From NCBI RefSeq assembly GCF_017874375.1, contig NZ_JAGGLK010000003.1, positions 124,001 through 188,000 of the forward strand: a stretch of DNA of 64,000 bases. Direction: 5' to 3'. This document shows, piece by piece, positions 42,850 to 51,423 of the stretch. This DNA comes from Methanohalophilus levihalophilus (GTDB lineage: Archaea > Halobacteriota > Methanosarcinia > Methanosarcinales > Methanosarcinaceae). The position numbers and the translations under genes were made by a program. Below the pieces are notes generated by a model. It did no database searches. It was not told the DNA's origin and worked only from the letters and a program-made list of their open reading frames with translations. Positions within the stretch are counted from its first letter, which is position 1; every line of letters starts with the position of its first letter.

Positions 42850-44201
42850 AGGTAATCCCCCAGGTTATATTGGCGAGGCTTCCTTTCCTTCTGTTTTTCC
42901 TCTCTTTCACTGACAGCTGGTTCTTCGGGTTCAACGCTATCATCTTCAGGAGTTTGTGGAAGAAATTCCGGTGTTTCCTGAATTTCAGTATGGATGGTTT
43001 CCTCCACTTTTTCAGGTATCTCTTCCTTTTCGATTTCATCCGTTTTGCTTGCAGTTTCTGGAAGCTTGCTGAAGTCCATCTCCTCCAGCATTTTTCGGAA
43101 AGCATCTTCGGAAGCGTGATCGATATTGGATTTAGGAATTGTTAAGTCCCTGACAATTTCATCTATCAGGAGGCCACCTTTGGTAAGTCCCATTTTCCTG
43201 ATTTCTTCTTTTACGGCTAAATCAGGATCTGCAAAACTGATTTTGGGTCTCTCTTCATCTCCTTCCTGTCCTGAAATTCTTTTATCATTGATCCTGCAGG
43301 CAATTGCTCCTTCTTTCAGAATGAACTCTTCAATCTGGTTATAGGAAACATCCTGGGATGTGTCTCCATCGATTTCCAGGAAAACGACACTATCAAGGAC
43401 ATCGTTTTCCTTAATTGCGTTAAAAATATCCCTGTAGGTTTCGGAATCCGGTTTGAGACTTACTTTGAGGTACAGGAAATCCCTTGTCTGGAGATTACGT
43501 CTTCCAATATCAATGTCCATGTCACTTATTGTAATCAGGTTGTAGCCACGCGTCTCCTTCTCCGCAGCACTGTTTCTCTCGGTACTGCCCGGGTAAGTAA
43601 GCCATGTATCACCGATCTTTGTTTTTTCATACTTATGGTAGTCCCCCAGAAGCAAGGCATCTATCGAAAAAGGCATTGATGAGATGAGTTTTTCGGTATC
43701 CCACTCCCCGAACGGAAACGGAGTTACAAGTTGGTGCATCGCAAGAAAAACGTGATTGATATTTTCTGGAGGGTTGGAAAAAACAGAATAATCAAATCCT
43801 GCAATTTTTGGTTTCGGGATGCTGTCAATTCCATAGATTGCACAGTTGCTGAGAACATACGGCTCGCTTCCTAACCTTGCTGCAAGTTCCATGCTCTGGA
43901 AAAGATCCAGCCACTGTGTATTTTGTTTACTTTCGTGGTTCCCGACGATTGCAAGAAAAGGAATGTTTGAAGCTTTTAGGCGGGAAAGAATTTCCATTGT
44001 CTGTAGAATGTCTTCCAGAGTTGGATTCCTTGAGTCAAACAAGTCGCCGGCATGGATTATCGCAGCAACATCCATCTCAATTGCATCATTGACAATGTTT
44101 TCAAAAGCTTTCAGGAAATCATGCCTTCGGATATCGCTGTGATACTGCCTGTATCCAATGTGTGTATCAGCGGTGTGTATCAGTTTGATTTCCTCTGCCA
44201 T
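42846..44201 (-). CDS. mre11: Mre11 nuclease
   Basis: A metallophosphoesterase-type nuclease for DNA end processing. Motifs in order are HTADTHIGYRQ, HAGDLFDSRNP, VGNHESKQ, LAMHQLV and LLLGDYHKYE. The last is normally GH(I/L)H, so one metal-ligand His is Asp here. The C-terminal 80 residues are acidic and Pro/Glu-rich and end with a basic stretch. With 451 residues it is of normal size. It is first in the minus-strand run containing Rad50 and SMC, divergent from the PGI gene. Confidence 0.95.
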   Translation of the reverse strand: MAEEIKLIHTADTHIGYRQYHSDIRRHDFLKAFENIVNDAIEMDVAAIIHAGDLFDSRNPTLEDILQTMEILSRLKASNIPFLAIVGNHESKQNTQWLDLFQSMELAARLGSEPYVLSNCAIYGIDSIPKPKIAGFDYSVFSNPPENINHVFLAMHQLVTPFPFGEWDTEKLISSMPFSIDALLLGDYHKYEKTKIGDTWLTYPGSTERNSAAEKETRGYNLITISDMDIDIGRRNLQTRDFLYLKVSLKPDSETYRDIFNAIKENDVLDSVVFLEIDGDTSQDVSYNQIEEFILKEGAIACRINDKRISGQEGDEERPKISFADPDLAVKEEIRKMGLTKGGLLIDEIVRDLTIPKSNIDHASEDAFRKMLEEMDFSKLPETASKTDEIEKEEIPEKVEETIHTEIQETPEFLPQTPEDDSVEPEEPAVSEREEKQKERKPRQYNLGDYL

Positions 44202-44302
44202 CGTCTCTCCTTTCTTATGAAGGGGTCATTGATCTTAAGCATTTTCATGGAAACGTTTAACATTTTTGTACTTTTAGTACCTATAGTTATTTAGGGGTAG
44301 AA

Positions 44303-45043
44303 ATGAGGGATTTGATGGATAATAAGATTACATTCGGAGGAAAAAAGCATACGCCCAATGTTCGTATGCTCAGCGACATGGATGAAGTAGTCTATGATCG
44401 CAAATGGCTGGAAAATGCCGAAGACAGGGAACTTTACTATATGTATCGTGACCTGTACCTTACAGAAGATGATCACACAGTAATCTCTGAATATGATTTG
44501 AGATATGATATTACTATAATTCCTGCCGGGATGCTTGGGGACGAATACATTAAGACAGCAGGGCATTTTCATCCGGTAGTTCCAGGGACTATTATTGCCT
44601 ATCCAGAGGTTTATCAGGTTCTTGAAGGGGAAGCAACATACCTTCTGCAGCATGATGATTCAACGGATGTTTCCGATGTGGTGGTCATACGTGCTTCAAA
44701 AGGGGACATTGTAGTCATTCCTCCAGATTACGGGCACATTACAATAAATGCTTCATCAGAAGATCTTAAAATGGCTAACTGGGTTTGTACCAGTTTTTCT
44801 TCCATATACCGCCCAATACAGGAAAAGGCAGGGGCTGCCTACTACCTGCTTAAGGATGGTTTTGTGAGAAATCCTTCCTATAACAGTGCGGCTGAAATCA
44901 GGTATGTAAAGCCTCGTGAATTGCCTGAATTTGGTCTGGTTCATGGAAAAGACATGTATGAGCTTGTCAAAGATCCGGAAAAACTCCGTTTCCTGACAAG
45001 GCCGCAGGAATTTATGGGGTCTTTGTCCCGGCTTATTTCCTGA
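44303..45043 (+). CDS. cupin-type phosphoglucose isomerase
   Basis: Interconverts glucose-6-phosphate and fructose-6-phosphate in the archaeal Embden-Meyerhof route. It is of the metal-dependent cupin PGI type. Ligands are visible as [11 protein letters not shown], the Glu in [12 protein letters not shown] and the His in [10 protein letters not shown]. It has 246 residues, somewhat longer than Pyrococcus cPGI because of a C-terminal extension (after about residue 190). ATG 44303 follows GGGG by five bases; ATG 44315 after GAGGG is equally possible. It links to the glycogen genes metabolically. Confidence 0.92.
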   Translation: MRDLMDNKITFGGKKHTPNVRMLSDMDEVVYDRKWLENAEDRELYYMYRDLYLTEDDHTVISEYDLRYDITIIPAGMLGDEYIKTAGHFHPVVPGTIIAYPEVYQVLEGEATYLLQHDDSTDVSDVVVIRASKGDIVVIPPDYGHITINASSEDLKMANWVCTSFSSIYRPIQEKAGAAYYLLKDGFVRNPSYNSAAEIRYVKPRELPEFGLVHGKDMYELVKDPEKLRFLTRPQEFMGSLSRLIS

Positions 45044-45102
45044 GACATCAAACATATATCCAATGGGCTTCATTCCCTATACAAACACATTCAGGTGTAG
45101 GG

Positions 45103-45861
45103 ATGCAGGAATATAACAACCCTGTCTTATTCATGTCTTCAAAGATTGAGAACATGATGTTTAAGACAACTCTTGATCTCAGTACAATGGAAGGGGACAT
45201 TATTGTAAATGTTTCCCTTGTGGATGAAGTTGATCTTGACCGTGTTCTTGAAGTGATGGGCGTGGCTTTCAATAGTGGCCTGTCAATCAGTCCTTTTCTT
45301 AAGTTATTGCATGCTGGTGAGACGATCGGCGGCTTTAAAGTACCTTCCGGGAAAGTCGGTATTGCCACCATGTGCAGTATTACAATTGATGGACTTCTGT
45401 TGAAATCAGGTGTTTTGGCCAATCCTAAGTTTGGAGGAGTTGTCCAGATACATAACGGCTTACCGGTTAGGTTCACCGATGTGTTGACCTACGCAAGTAC
45501 TACCATTGATCCGCTTGAAGTCCTGATGTCCCAGGATATTACTTCGGTTTTGCAGATGTTGCATACCGGTTCCGGGAAAATCCTCGCAAACCTGAGAGAA
45601 GTGCACATGTCTGCGAGGGATGAGATCGACAGGATTCTCTACGAGATGATGGAAGTCGGTATCAGCGGAATTCTGGAAGTCGGCGAGCCCAATAGCCGTG
45701 TGCTGGATGTGCCGGTGGAACGTGATCACCTTGGTCTGGTGGTCATAGGCGGGACAAACCCAATGGCCATTGTGAAAGAGCAGGGCATGCACATAAAAAC
45801 AAATGCAATGTCAAGCATTGTTGACATTGGTTCCATGGGTCATATAGAAGACTTCATCTGA
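45103..45861 (+). CDS. nrpRII: stand-alone NrpR effector-domain protein (NrpRII type)
   Basis: A 252-residue protein consisting of one NrpR regulatory domain (DUF128), with no helix-turn-helix. NrpR represses nitrogen-assimilation genes and is released by 2-oxoglutarate. In Methanosarcina the function is split: NrpRI has the DNA-binding helix-turn-helix, and NrpRII, the domain alone, contacts the basal factors. Typical blocks are [31 protein letters not shown] and [21 protein letters not shown] lies five bases before the ATG. NrpRI is not in the window; glnA is, at 60683. Confidence 0.88.
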   Translation: MQEYNNPVLFMSSKIENMMFKTTLDLSTMEGDIIVNVSLVDEVDLDRVLEVMGVAFNSGLSISPFLKLLHAGETIGGFKVPSGKVGIATMCSITIDGLLLKSGVLANPKFGGVVQIHNGLPVRFTDVLTYASTTIDPLEVLMSQDITSVLQMLHTGSGKILANLREVHMSARDEIDRILYEMMEVGISGILEVGEPNSRVLDVPVERDHLGLVVIGGTNPMAIVKEQGMHIKTNAMSSIVDIGSMGHIEDFI

Positions 45862-47251
45862 CCTGCTGGCCGATTATCTGGTTAAGTCTGGTTACAAATT
45901 CCTGTTTTGAAGCTGCTGGTATTGTGGCACCGGCTGCGATATCATGTCCTCCGCCTGCTCCCCCGACTTCGGCTGAAGCTTCAGACATTGCTTTTGAAAG
46001 ATTAAGTCCACGGCGGATAAGATCCTGACTTCCCCGGGCTGAAACCTTTACGCCGGAATCCGCATCTGCAAACGCTATTATAGGCTTGTTCCGGTTTCCG
46101 ATGGCTGTAGTACTCATTCCTGCAATAATGCCTACAATTGTTTCCTTGATGTTGTTTCCTGCATCGAAGTATTGCAGGTTTTCCATCTGGATGATGCCGT
46201 TTTCTTTTACAAACATCAGACCCTTTACAAGGTTTTGCCTGTGTTCGTAAAGCAATGTTTTAGCGCTATCATAAGCTTCCCCGCGATCTCCCATACAAAC
46301 GGCCAGCCCTACATCAGCGTGTTCATATCTGGCTGTGGCATTCAGCAGTGTGGAAAACTCGGACGCATCCCGCATTTCCTGTCCCTCCTTTTCATTTAGC
46401 AGGAGGTAGACTTCACCTATCATTCTCTCCACTTTGTAGGATGGAATTCCGGACTGAACGCAATGCTGTACAAGTGCCGACACTATCTTTTGTTTTTCCG
46501 GGATTTCGAGATCTATCCAGCGTCTCCAGCGCTCATCCCCGCTAAACCGGATTCCTATATCTGCAAGGAATTTAATGCATGCATCCTCGTCTCCTGTGAG
46601 CCCCGGGAGATATGGATCAGATGCGAATTGTAATAATTTGAAGACGGGTCGCGTTTGCTTCCCGAAAAGTGTTATGTCTTTATTGTAGCTTACAACACCG
46701 TTTTTGCTGCCTTCCTCCAGTATTATGCGATTGATTCCGGTTAGTTCCCCTTTTTTGAGGTGCTGGAGATCTCCCACAGCTCCCACGATTGCAAGGCCGG
46801 CAAGATCACGGTTATCTCCAAGTTCATTTGCAAGTATGTAGGTGGTACCCGATCCGCTTAACTGGTAGGAACCGTTAATCCCGAAAAGGTGGGGATTGAG
46901 GTGGAATTTCCCTGTTCCCTGTGGCTGGTGATGATCGGACACGACTGCATTAATCCCGTATTTGTTCATAGTTTCCAGCATTCCACTGCCCAGATCGGTG
47001 AAAATCACTACTTCAGGATTGATGTTAGCAATTTCCTCAATTATTGTTTCATCGAGTTGCTTCACAAACCGGATGTCGTATTCCAGTCCTGCTCTCTCCA
47101 GTGCGGTGCATATTATGGCTGCAGATGTCAATCCGTCAGCATCAATATGTGAGACTACGGATACAGAATCATGGTTCTGTATTTCAGTTGCACAGAAATA
47201 CGCAGTTTCTTTCATCTGCGCAAACACAGTGTTCATATCACTTGTTTCCAA
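45854..47251 (-). CDS. RecJ-like DHH-family exonuclease
   Basis: A 465-residue single-strand exonuclease of the DHH/DHHA1 superfamily (archaeal RecJ/GAN type). Motifs are [29 protein letters not shown] and, at the C-terminus, the DHHA1 [13 protein letters not shown]. Archaeal members associate with the replisome or repair complexes. The end overlaps the convergent NrpRII gene by 8 bp, and the start overlaps the nuclease gene upstream by 14 bp. Confidence 0.92.
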   Translation of the reverse strand: METSDMNTVFAQMKETAYFCATEIQNHDSVSVVSHIDADGLTSAAIICTALERAGLEYDIRFVKQLDETIIEEIANINPEVVIFTDLGSGMLETMNKYGINAVVSDHHQPQGTGKFHLNPHLFGINGSYQLSGSGTTYILANELGDNRDLAGLAIVGAVGDLQHLKKGELTGINRIILEEGSKNGVVSYNKDITLFGKQTRPVFKLLQFASDPYLPGLTGDEDACIKFLADIGIRFSGDERWRRWIDLEIPEKQKIVSALVQHCVQSGIPSYKVERMIGEVYLLLNEKEGQEMRDASEFSTLLNATARYEHADVGLAVCMGDRGEAYDSAKTLLYEHRQNLVKGLMFVKENGIIQMENLQYFDAGNNIKETIVGIIAGMSTTAIGNRNKPIIAFADADSGVKVSARGSQDLIRRGLNLSKAMSEASAEVGGAGGGHDIAAGATIPAASKQEFVTRLNQIIGQQVR

Positions 47252-47741
47252 TGTTGCAGTCTCCTTTTTCCCAGCATTCCGGCTCTATTAAATAGAATTT
47301 TCCGCTTCGTTTGATTTCGGGAAAATCCTGTATTTCCGATATCGTGTATTTCAGTTTTCCACTGGTATATTTCTCGGTTATGTTTGCCCAGGGTATTGCA
47401 TAGGCTTCTCTTGTTTTCCCAACCCCGTGGCGCAGCTCAACCGCTAAAAATCCATTTCTGCCGGATTTATTAATATAATCTCCTATTCTTTCCACCTGAT
47501 GAACCCCATTTTTGTCAACAGTAAAATGCTGGCTGAAATATAATGCATTAGCTCCCTTGTCTACAGAGATACTTTTGCACTCGATGCCAAGATAGTAATC
47601 CGGGTTAAGGGAATCAACAAGAACGTCCAGAAACTGCGGTGTAAAGCGGTGTTGCTTGATACGGTGTGCAACAGCCCGGATATTCTTTTCCTCAAAAAAC
47701 TGGTTAAATGATTGTACCAGAGTTCTTTCAAATTCGGTCAT
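47238..47741 (-). CDS. PD-(D/E)XK nuclease-like protein (Hjc-like fold)
   Basis: A 167-residue protein. The core FTPQFLDVLVDSLNPDYY then LGIECKS carries the D...ExK pattern of Holliday-junction-resolvase-type nucleases. The family member is uncertain; it is not classical Hjc, which is shorter and begins with a basic helix. It is translationally coupled to the RecJ-like gene (14-bp overlap). A helper nuclease in the same repair step is a reasonable inference. Confidence 0.7.
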   Translation of the reverse strand: MTEFERTLVQSFNQFFEEKNIRAVAHRIKQHRFTPQFLDVLVDSLNPDYYLGIECKSISVDKGANALYFSQHFTVDKNGVHQVERIGDYINKSGRNGFLAVELRHGVGKTREAYAIPWANITEKYTSGKLKYTISEIQDFPEIKRSGKFYLIEPECWEKGDCNIGNK

Positions 47742-47847
47742 ATGTATCCTGAATGTGTTTTACTGTAGTTTTATCAGGATGTTCCTTAAATGTTGCCTTA
47801 AGCTTACTGCGTTAGTTTCATGTATGAGATATGCAATTCTATTTAGC

Positions 47848-48045
47848 ATGGACAAGAAACCACTTGAAATTCTTCTTGCAATTGGATCCATTATCCTTTT
47901 CACCCTGATGCTTGTTATCGTACATTCAACATTTGGCGGTTCAGAAAGCGCTACCAATTATGAAGGATACGGCTATGTGGCTGTCTTAATGTTGTTTGTT
48001 CTTGGCGTTTCAGCTGCCGGCCTCAAGCTTGTGGATGTGAAGTAA
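47848..48045 (+). CDS. 65-residue two-helix membrane protein
   Basis: The product starts MDKKPLEILLAIGS. Two hydrophobic helices (about residues 8-27 and 43-60) are joined by a short polar loop (STFGGSESATNYEG). No ribosome site precedes ATG 47848, so a leaderless mRNA or an upstream start (ATG 47824) is possible. The gene is co-directional with YjbQ, 14 bp ahead of its start. The function is unknown. Confidence 0.65.
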   Translation: MDKKPLEILLAIGSIILFTLMLVIVHSTFGGSESATNYEGYGYVAVLMLFVLGVSAAGLKLVDVK

Positions 48046-48059
48046 ACTAGGTGTTCCAA

Positions 48060-48479
48060 ATGGCCGTTTACTCGGATGATTTTTCTTTTGAAATGGCCAA
48101 AGGCACTGATATTGTTGACATAACATCCCGGATTCTGGAATCCGTGGAATCTTCTTCTGTAAAAAACGGCATTGTCTGCGTATTCTCGCCGGGATCCACC
48201 GGCGCATTGACGACAATTGAGTATGAACCGGGTCTAGTTCATGATCTGGGAAATGCACTTGAGAGAATAATTCCTGAATTTCTTGAGTACAGGCATAATG
48301 AGCGCTGGCATGACGGGAATGGACATTCCCATGTGCGTGCATCACTTATCGGGCAAAGCATTTCATTTCCACTGATAAACGGTGAAATTCCACTGGGAAC
48401 ATGGCAGCAGGTTATCTGCCTGAATCTTGACAACCGGTCAAGGACGAGAAAAGTAATAGTTCAGGTAGTCGGTGAATAA
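48060..48479 (+). CDS. YjbQ / UPF0047 family protein
   Basis: A 139-residue protein of the UPF0047 family. The characteristic His-rich stretch RHNERWHDGNGHSHVRASLIG is near residue 80, with GTWQQVICLNLD near the C-terminus. E. coli YjbQ has weak thiamine-phosphate synthase activity, so a role in thiamine supply beside thiC is possible but unproven. ATG 48060 follows AGGTG by six bases; the GTG at 48051 is part of that site. Confidence 0.9.
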   Translation: MAVYSDDFSFEMAKGTDIVDITSRILESVESSSVKNGIVCVFSPGSTGALTTIEYEPGLVHDLGNALERIIPEFLEYRHNERWHDGNGHSHVRASLIGQSISFPLINGEIPLGTWQQVICLNLDNRSRTRKVIVQVVGE

Positions 48480-48483
48480 AAAA

Positions 48484-48502
48484 GAAGCCCTGGCAGGACT
48501 TC
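48484..48502. terminator. bidirectional terminator between convergent genes
   Basis: GAAGCCCTGGCAGGACTTC forms a hairpin (GAAG/CTTC and CCTG/CAGG with one-base bulges), with T-rich DNA on both sides, between the YjbQ and DUF1699 stops. Confidence 0.6.
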
Positions 48503-48506
48503 GATT

Positions 48507-48905
48507 TTATTGCTGTTGCATTATGAAGTTGATGAAATCAGGGCTGAGTCTGGTTTCTTTTACCATTTTATCGGCAATTTTGTCTTCTGCAAGCCCTTCC
48601 TTCCTGTATTCGTCAATGCGGTCATAGACGTTCCTGGATACTTCGGAATACTCGTTGATATCCTTCCTGTGTCCCCAGACATCGCCTTCAAGAAGCTCTA
48701 TTCCCTGCATTTCAAGATACATTTTTGCGGAAGAGGATATTGTTCTCTTGTAAGAGCTGGGTATGTGCAATGCTTTCACCTTTGGGCATTTGAGCACAAG
48801 GGTGAAGATGTCCGTGTTTGAAGGACGGAATGCGAGATGCACAATTTCCTCATCTTCATTTAATGTGTTTATTTCTTCTTTTGAGCTAACTACACGTATT
48901 TTCAT
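48507..48905 (-). CDS. DUF1699 family protein
   Basis: A 132-residue protein of a family I know mainly from Methanosarcinales. It starts MKIRVVSSKEEINTLNE and contains VHLAFRPSNTDIFTLVLKCP and ALHIPSSYKRTIS, which looks like a small alpha/beta domain with a helical C-terminus (DKIADKMVKETRLSPDFINF). The function is unknown. It supports the taxonomic placement. It is a single gene with AT-rich promoter DNA upstream. Confidence 0.78.
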   Translation of the reverse strand: MKIRVVSSKEEINTLNEDEEIVHLAFRPSNTDIFTLVLKCPKVKALHIPSSYKRTISSSAKMYLEMQGIELLEGDVWGHRKDINEYSEVSRNVYDRIDEYRKEGLAEDKIADKMVKETRLSPDFINFIMQQQ

Positions 48906-49147
48906 TGTTGGTCCCTTCTGTCTTTGTTCAAGACTAATTTGTGAGGAAAAAATCTTTCAGATCTTCCACCAAAGTGTATATACAGAATCTATTCTATATA
49001 AAATTTATTCGAAACGGCAAAAGATTAATTTGGAGTATTTTTATCATCTGCATAACAGGCAGAAAAATCCTTTCGAATGCATTTTTTCATCTGAATCAGA
49101 AAGATTATACGCCTTGATAACTATCACAGCTAGCAGGAAGGTTGTTC

Positions 49148-49819
49148 ATGAAAAGCTTTCAAACTGGATCCGTTACAATTGAATGGCTGGGCCATGCAGG
49201 TTTTGTTCTCAAGGACAGAGAGCATGTTGTTTACATTGATCCGTATAAAGTACCTCCATACGTAGGCCACGATTTGCAGGCGGATCTTCTTCTGATTACC
49301 CATGAACATCATGATCATTGTTCTCCGCAATCAATCACAAAAGTGAGGAAAAGTACGGCTACAACATTGATCCCGGAAAGCTGTAATCTTGAATTCCGTG
49401 GTGATGCAAGACGGATTGATGCAGGAGACATTTTGCATGATGAGCTTTCCATTAAAGGGCTCAATATAGAAGTTGTTCCTGCTTATAACATTGAGAAATC
49501 CAATCATCCAAAGGGAATGGGTGTTGGTTATATCGTTGAAATTGGTGGAAAGCGGATCTATCACGCAGGTGATACCGATCTGATTGAGGAAATGAAAAAA
49601 ATCGATGCAGATGTTGCCCTCCTGCCCATTGCAGGATACGGAATGGATGAGAAAGCAGCTTCAGAAGCAGTTTCCTGGATTAGGCCTGAAGTCGTAATTC
49701 CAATGCATTATGGAACTCTGGAAGGAATGGATGGGGATCTCGATCTTTTTATTTCCCTTGTAAAAGAAAAAGCGCAGGATGTTGAAGTAGTCATTCTCGA
49801 AAACATTGTTGAAGGATAA
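49148..49819 (+). CDS. metallo-beta-lactamase-fold hydrolase (UPF0173-like)
   Basis: A 223-residue zinc-dependent hydrolase of unknown substrate. Metal motifs are THEHHDHCS near residue 60, YHAGDT near residue 140 and PMHYGT near residue 190. It is the compact UlaG/UPF0173 form. ATG 49148 lies six bases after GGAAGG and is preferred over TTG 49142. It is followed after 17 bp by the RNase P subunit gene. Confidence 0.92.
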   Translation: MKSFQTGSVTIEWLGHAGFVLKDREHVVYIDPYKVPPYVGHDLQADLLLITHEHHDHCSPQSITKVRKSTATTLIPESCNLEFRGDARRIDAGDILHDELSIKGLNIEVVPAYNIEKSNHPKGMGVGYIVEIGGKRIYHAGDTDLIEEMKKIDADVALLPIAGYGMDEKAASEAVSWIRPEVVIPMHYGTLEGMDGDLDLFISLVKEKAQDVEVVILENIVEG

Positions 49820-49836
49820 AGAATAACAGGTGTAAT

Positions 49837-50151
49837 ATGTCACGCTCCCGCAAACAACAGAAATCTCTCATTAAAGAAATGGCTGCACAGCGCATACGCC
49901 GTCTTTTCGAGCTTGCGGAAGCGGAGTTTGAAACTCATCCTGAAAGAAGTTCAAGGTATGCTGCTCTTGCACGCAGGATGGGGATGCGACACCGTGTCCG
50001 CCTTCCGCGGGATTTGCGCCAAAAGGTATGCAGAAGCTGTGATTCTTATCTTGTTCCCGGAAGTACTTCAAGGGTCAGATTGCAGAAAAATAATGTTTGC
50101 ATTACCTGCCTTAAATGCGGAAGAATAATGCGCTATCCTTACAAGCGTTGA
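49837..50151 (+). CDS. rnp4: RNase P protein component 4 (Rpp21 homologue)
   Basis: A 104-residue subunit of archaeal RNase P, which trims tRNA 5' ends. Two N-terminal helices rich in basic residues (RKQQKSLIKEMAAQRIRRLF) precede a zinc ribbon with CRSC (residues 66-69) and CITCLKCG. The Lys/Arg-rich C-terminus (MRYPYKR) is typical. It is co-directional with the hydrolase gene; tRNA-Ser lies just beyond on the other strand. Confidence 0.95.
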   Translation: MSRSRKQQKSLIKEMAAQRIRRLFELAEAEFETHPERSSRYAALARRMGMRHRVRLPRDLRQKVCRSCDSYLVPGSTSRVRLQKNNVCITCLKCGRIMRYPYKR

Positions 50152-50385
50152 TCAGGATAAAACCAGTGACATAAGGTTTTTGAGAATATAGGCCCCGACA
50201 ACTATGACAACCAGCAGTATGAGATAAATTGTCAGATTTCGATAGACCTCTTCTTTTTCAGCGCCTGCACGAATCCCAAGGGCGCCACAGCATCCTTTTG
50301 TTTCACATCCGTCGCAAGCGGAGGACTTTTTTTCATCTTGAGATGATTTTTGAATGACCGGAAGTTCATTCATGTGTTCTGACAT
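50152..50385 (-). CDS. 77-residue Cys-containing single-span membrane protein
   Basis: The product starts MSEHMNELPVIQKSS. A Cys-rich motif, CDGCETKGCCGALG (residues 24-37), precedes a charged helix and one C-terminal membrane helix (about residues 53-75, IYLILLVVIVVGAYIL). The start at 50385 is chosen because AGAGGT precedes it and because longer forms would run into the tRNA gene. Its end abuts the convergent rnp4 stop. The function is unknown; metal or Fe-S binding at the membrane is possible. Confidence 0.7.
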   Translation of the reverse strand: MSEHMNELPVIQKSSQDEKKSSACDGCETKGCCGALGIRAGAEKEEVYRNLTIYLILLVVIVVGAYILKNLMSLVLS

Positions 50386-50439
50386 GTGACAACCTCTGTG
50401 ATTCTTATAGATATAAGTGACGACAAAAAAGTGTTGAAG

Positions 50440-50524
50440 CGACGAGAGGGGGATTCGAACCCCCGAGGCGCATAGCACCACAGGATTAGCAATCCTGCGC
50501 CATACCGGGCTTGGCTATCTCGTC
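50440..50524 (-). tRNA. tRNA-Ser (anticodon GCU)
   Basis: An 85-nt cloverleaf on the minus strand. The acceptor arms GACGAGA/TCTCGTC pair perfectly, with G as discriminator base. The anticodon stem CAGGA/TCCTG carries the loop TTGCTAA (GCU, reading AGC/AGU). A long variable arm and a T arm GGGGG-TTCGAAT-CCCCC are present, as expected for serine tRNA. No CCA is encoded. It lies 54 nt behind the SRP RNA on the same strand. Confidence 0.97.
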
Positions 50525-50578
50525 ACGCATCAGTCCATAAAGACTAACAGATATTTAATGTTTTTCTAGGTATAAGTT

Positions 50579-50891
50579 GACAGGCACGCCTTGGGTCGAT
50601 GTCCTTCACACCAACAAGTGGTCTGCAATCTCTCCTCCACTCCGCAACCCTGAAAGCGATGTATGCTCACGGTAAGCCTGCTCCCTTCCGGGCCTCGGCC
50701 GTTCTCCACGATGAAGATGCAGAAACTGATTCTCCAACCAGTCCCCATATCACCACCATCCAGACAGGACGGGGCTTCGCAGTTGAGATCACAGGTTTGA
50801 AGATGATCCAGAGACCTTCCTTCGGCTTCGTCCCCCGCTTATCGACGATTTCGGGTTATAGATAACGCCGAGCTACCCGGACTAGCCTGCC
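50579..50891 (-). ncRNA. ffs: SRP RNA (7S RNA)
   Basis: The RNA of the signal recognition particle, about 313 nt. The ends pair: GGCAGGC at the 5' side with GCCTGTC at the 3' side (helix 1). Near the 5' end, TAGCTCGGCG...AACCCGAAATCGTCGATAAGCGGGGG and ACGAAGCC match the archaeal Alu domain. The SRP54-binding helix 8 is marked by GGAAGGGAGCAG (50678-50689). The exact ends are estimated from pairing and the TATA box. It and tRNA-Ser probably form one transcript, an arrangement also known in other methanogens. Confidence 0.95.
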
Positions 50892-50914
50892 ATGCCCTAA
50901 ATGGGCACGCTGGG

Positions 50915-50922
50915 TTATAAAA
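50915..50922 (-). promoter_or_regulatory. TATA box of the SRP RNA gene
   Basis: TTTTATAA on the minus strand lies about 24 bases before the predicted 5' end of the SRP RNA, the usual archaeal spacing. Confidence 0.65.
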
Positions 50923-51112
50923 GTATTCCTTTTGTGTTTTTCTCGTCATGTTTAGCTATGATTTTTGATGGGTCATGCATCATTAACACAGCTGTCATTT
51001 TTTATTTTAACAAAATCGTCTAAGGAATAACCATGATTCACAAATTTTAATGGGAATTTATTAGTAAATCTATAGCGGTCATATCTGTGGCAAAGTTTTG
51101 TAGATGTAATTA

Positions 51113-51120
51113 TTTTATAC
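51113..51120 (+). promoter_or_regulatory. TATA box before the candidate structured RNA
   Basis: TTTTATAC stands 25-30 bases before 51141-51148, where the paired region of the candidate RNA begins. Confidence 0.5.
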
Positions 51121-51147
51121 TTTGAAGCCTTAAAAAGGAGTAACATA

Positions 51148-51265
51148 GTGGGGTGGTACCGACGGAGGCAGATGGTTCAAAAAGCATCGCCTTCATGGGC
51201 CGTCTGCCCATCTCGTTTAAACACATGGGACGTCGGTGGTTTGTATAACAGCATTTCCACCCCAC
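51148..51265 (+). ncRNA. candidate structured RNA of unknown class
   Basis: About 118 nt with nested pairing: GTGGGGTGG (51148-51156) with CCACCCCAC (51257-51265), ACCGACG (51158-51164) with CGTCGGT (51231-51237), and GGCAGATGG (51167-51175) with CCGTCTGCC (51200-51208, one G-U). CCCAT (51207-51211) can also pair with ATGGG (51225-51229). ACA follows the closing stem at 51264-51266, as in H/ACA guide RNAs, but the loops do not obviously form a guide pocket. It is not 5S rRNA, tRNA or a known riboswitch as far as I can see. A GTG frame begins at 51148 behind GGAG, but its product has no domain. Confidence 0.55.
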
Positions 51266-51423
51266 AAATTCTTATCCTGCACACTTATTCCCTTTTTGAT
51301 TCTTTTGAGAAGTTGAAATCCAAACGAACCTCTTATATACAAATCACTTCACTTAATCCATACCGAGTTTGAATTGTATTACAAATCCATTTTATTTCAA
51401 CACCAAAATCTCCGGAATTACGA

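Noticed and set aside
50579-50891. Several short frames in both directions
   Set aside because: They lie in the SRP RNA, whose Alu and S-domain motifs and end pairing are clear.
51148-51265. 5S rRNA, because of the length near 120 nt and closing stem
   Set aside because: The conserved 5S loop sequences (CCGAAC and the GGAAG region) are absent.
51148-51372. A 74-codon GTG frame behind GGAG
   Set aside because: It covers the highly paired segment and has no domain; RNA pairing explains the sequence better, though translation is not excluded.
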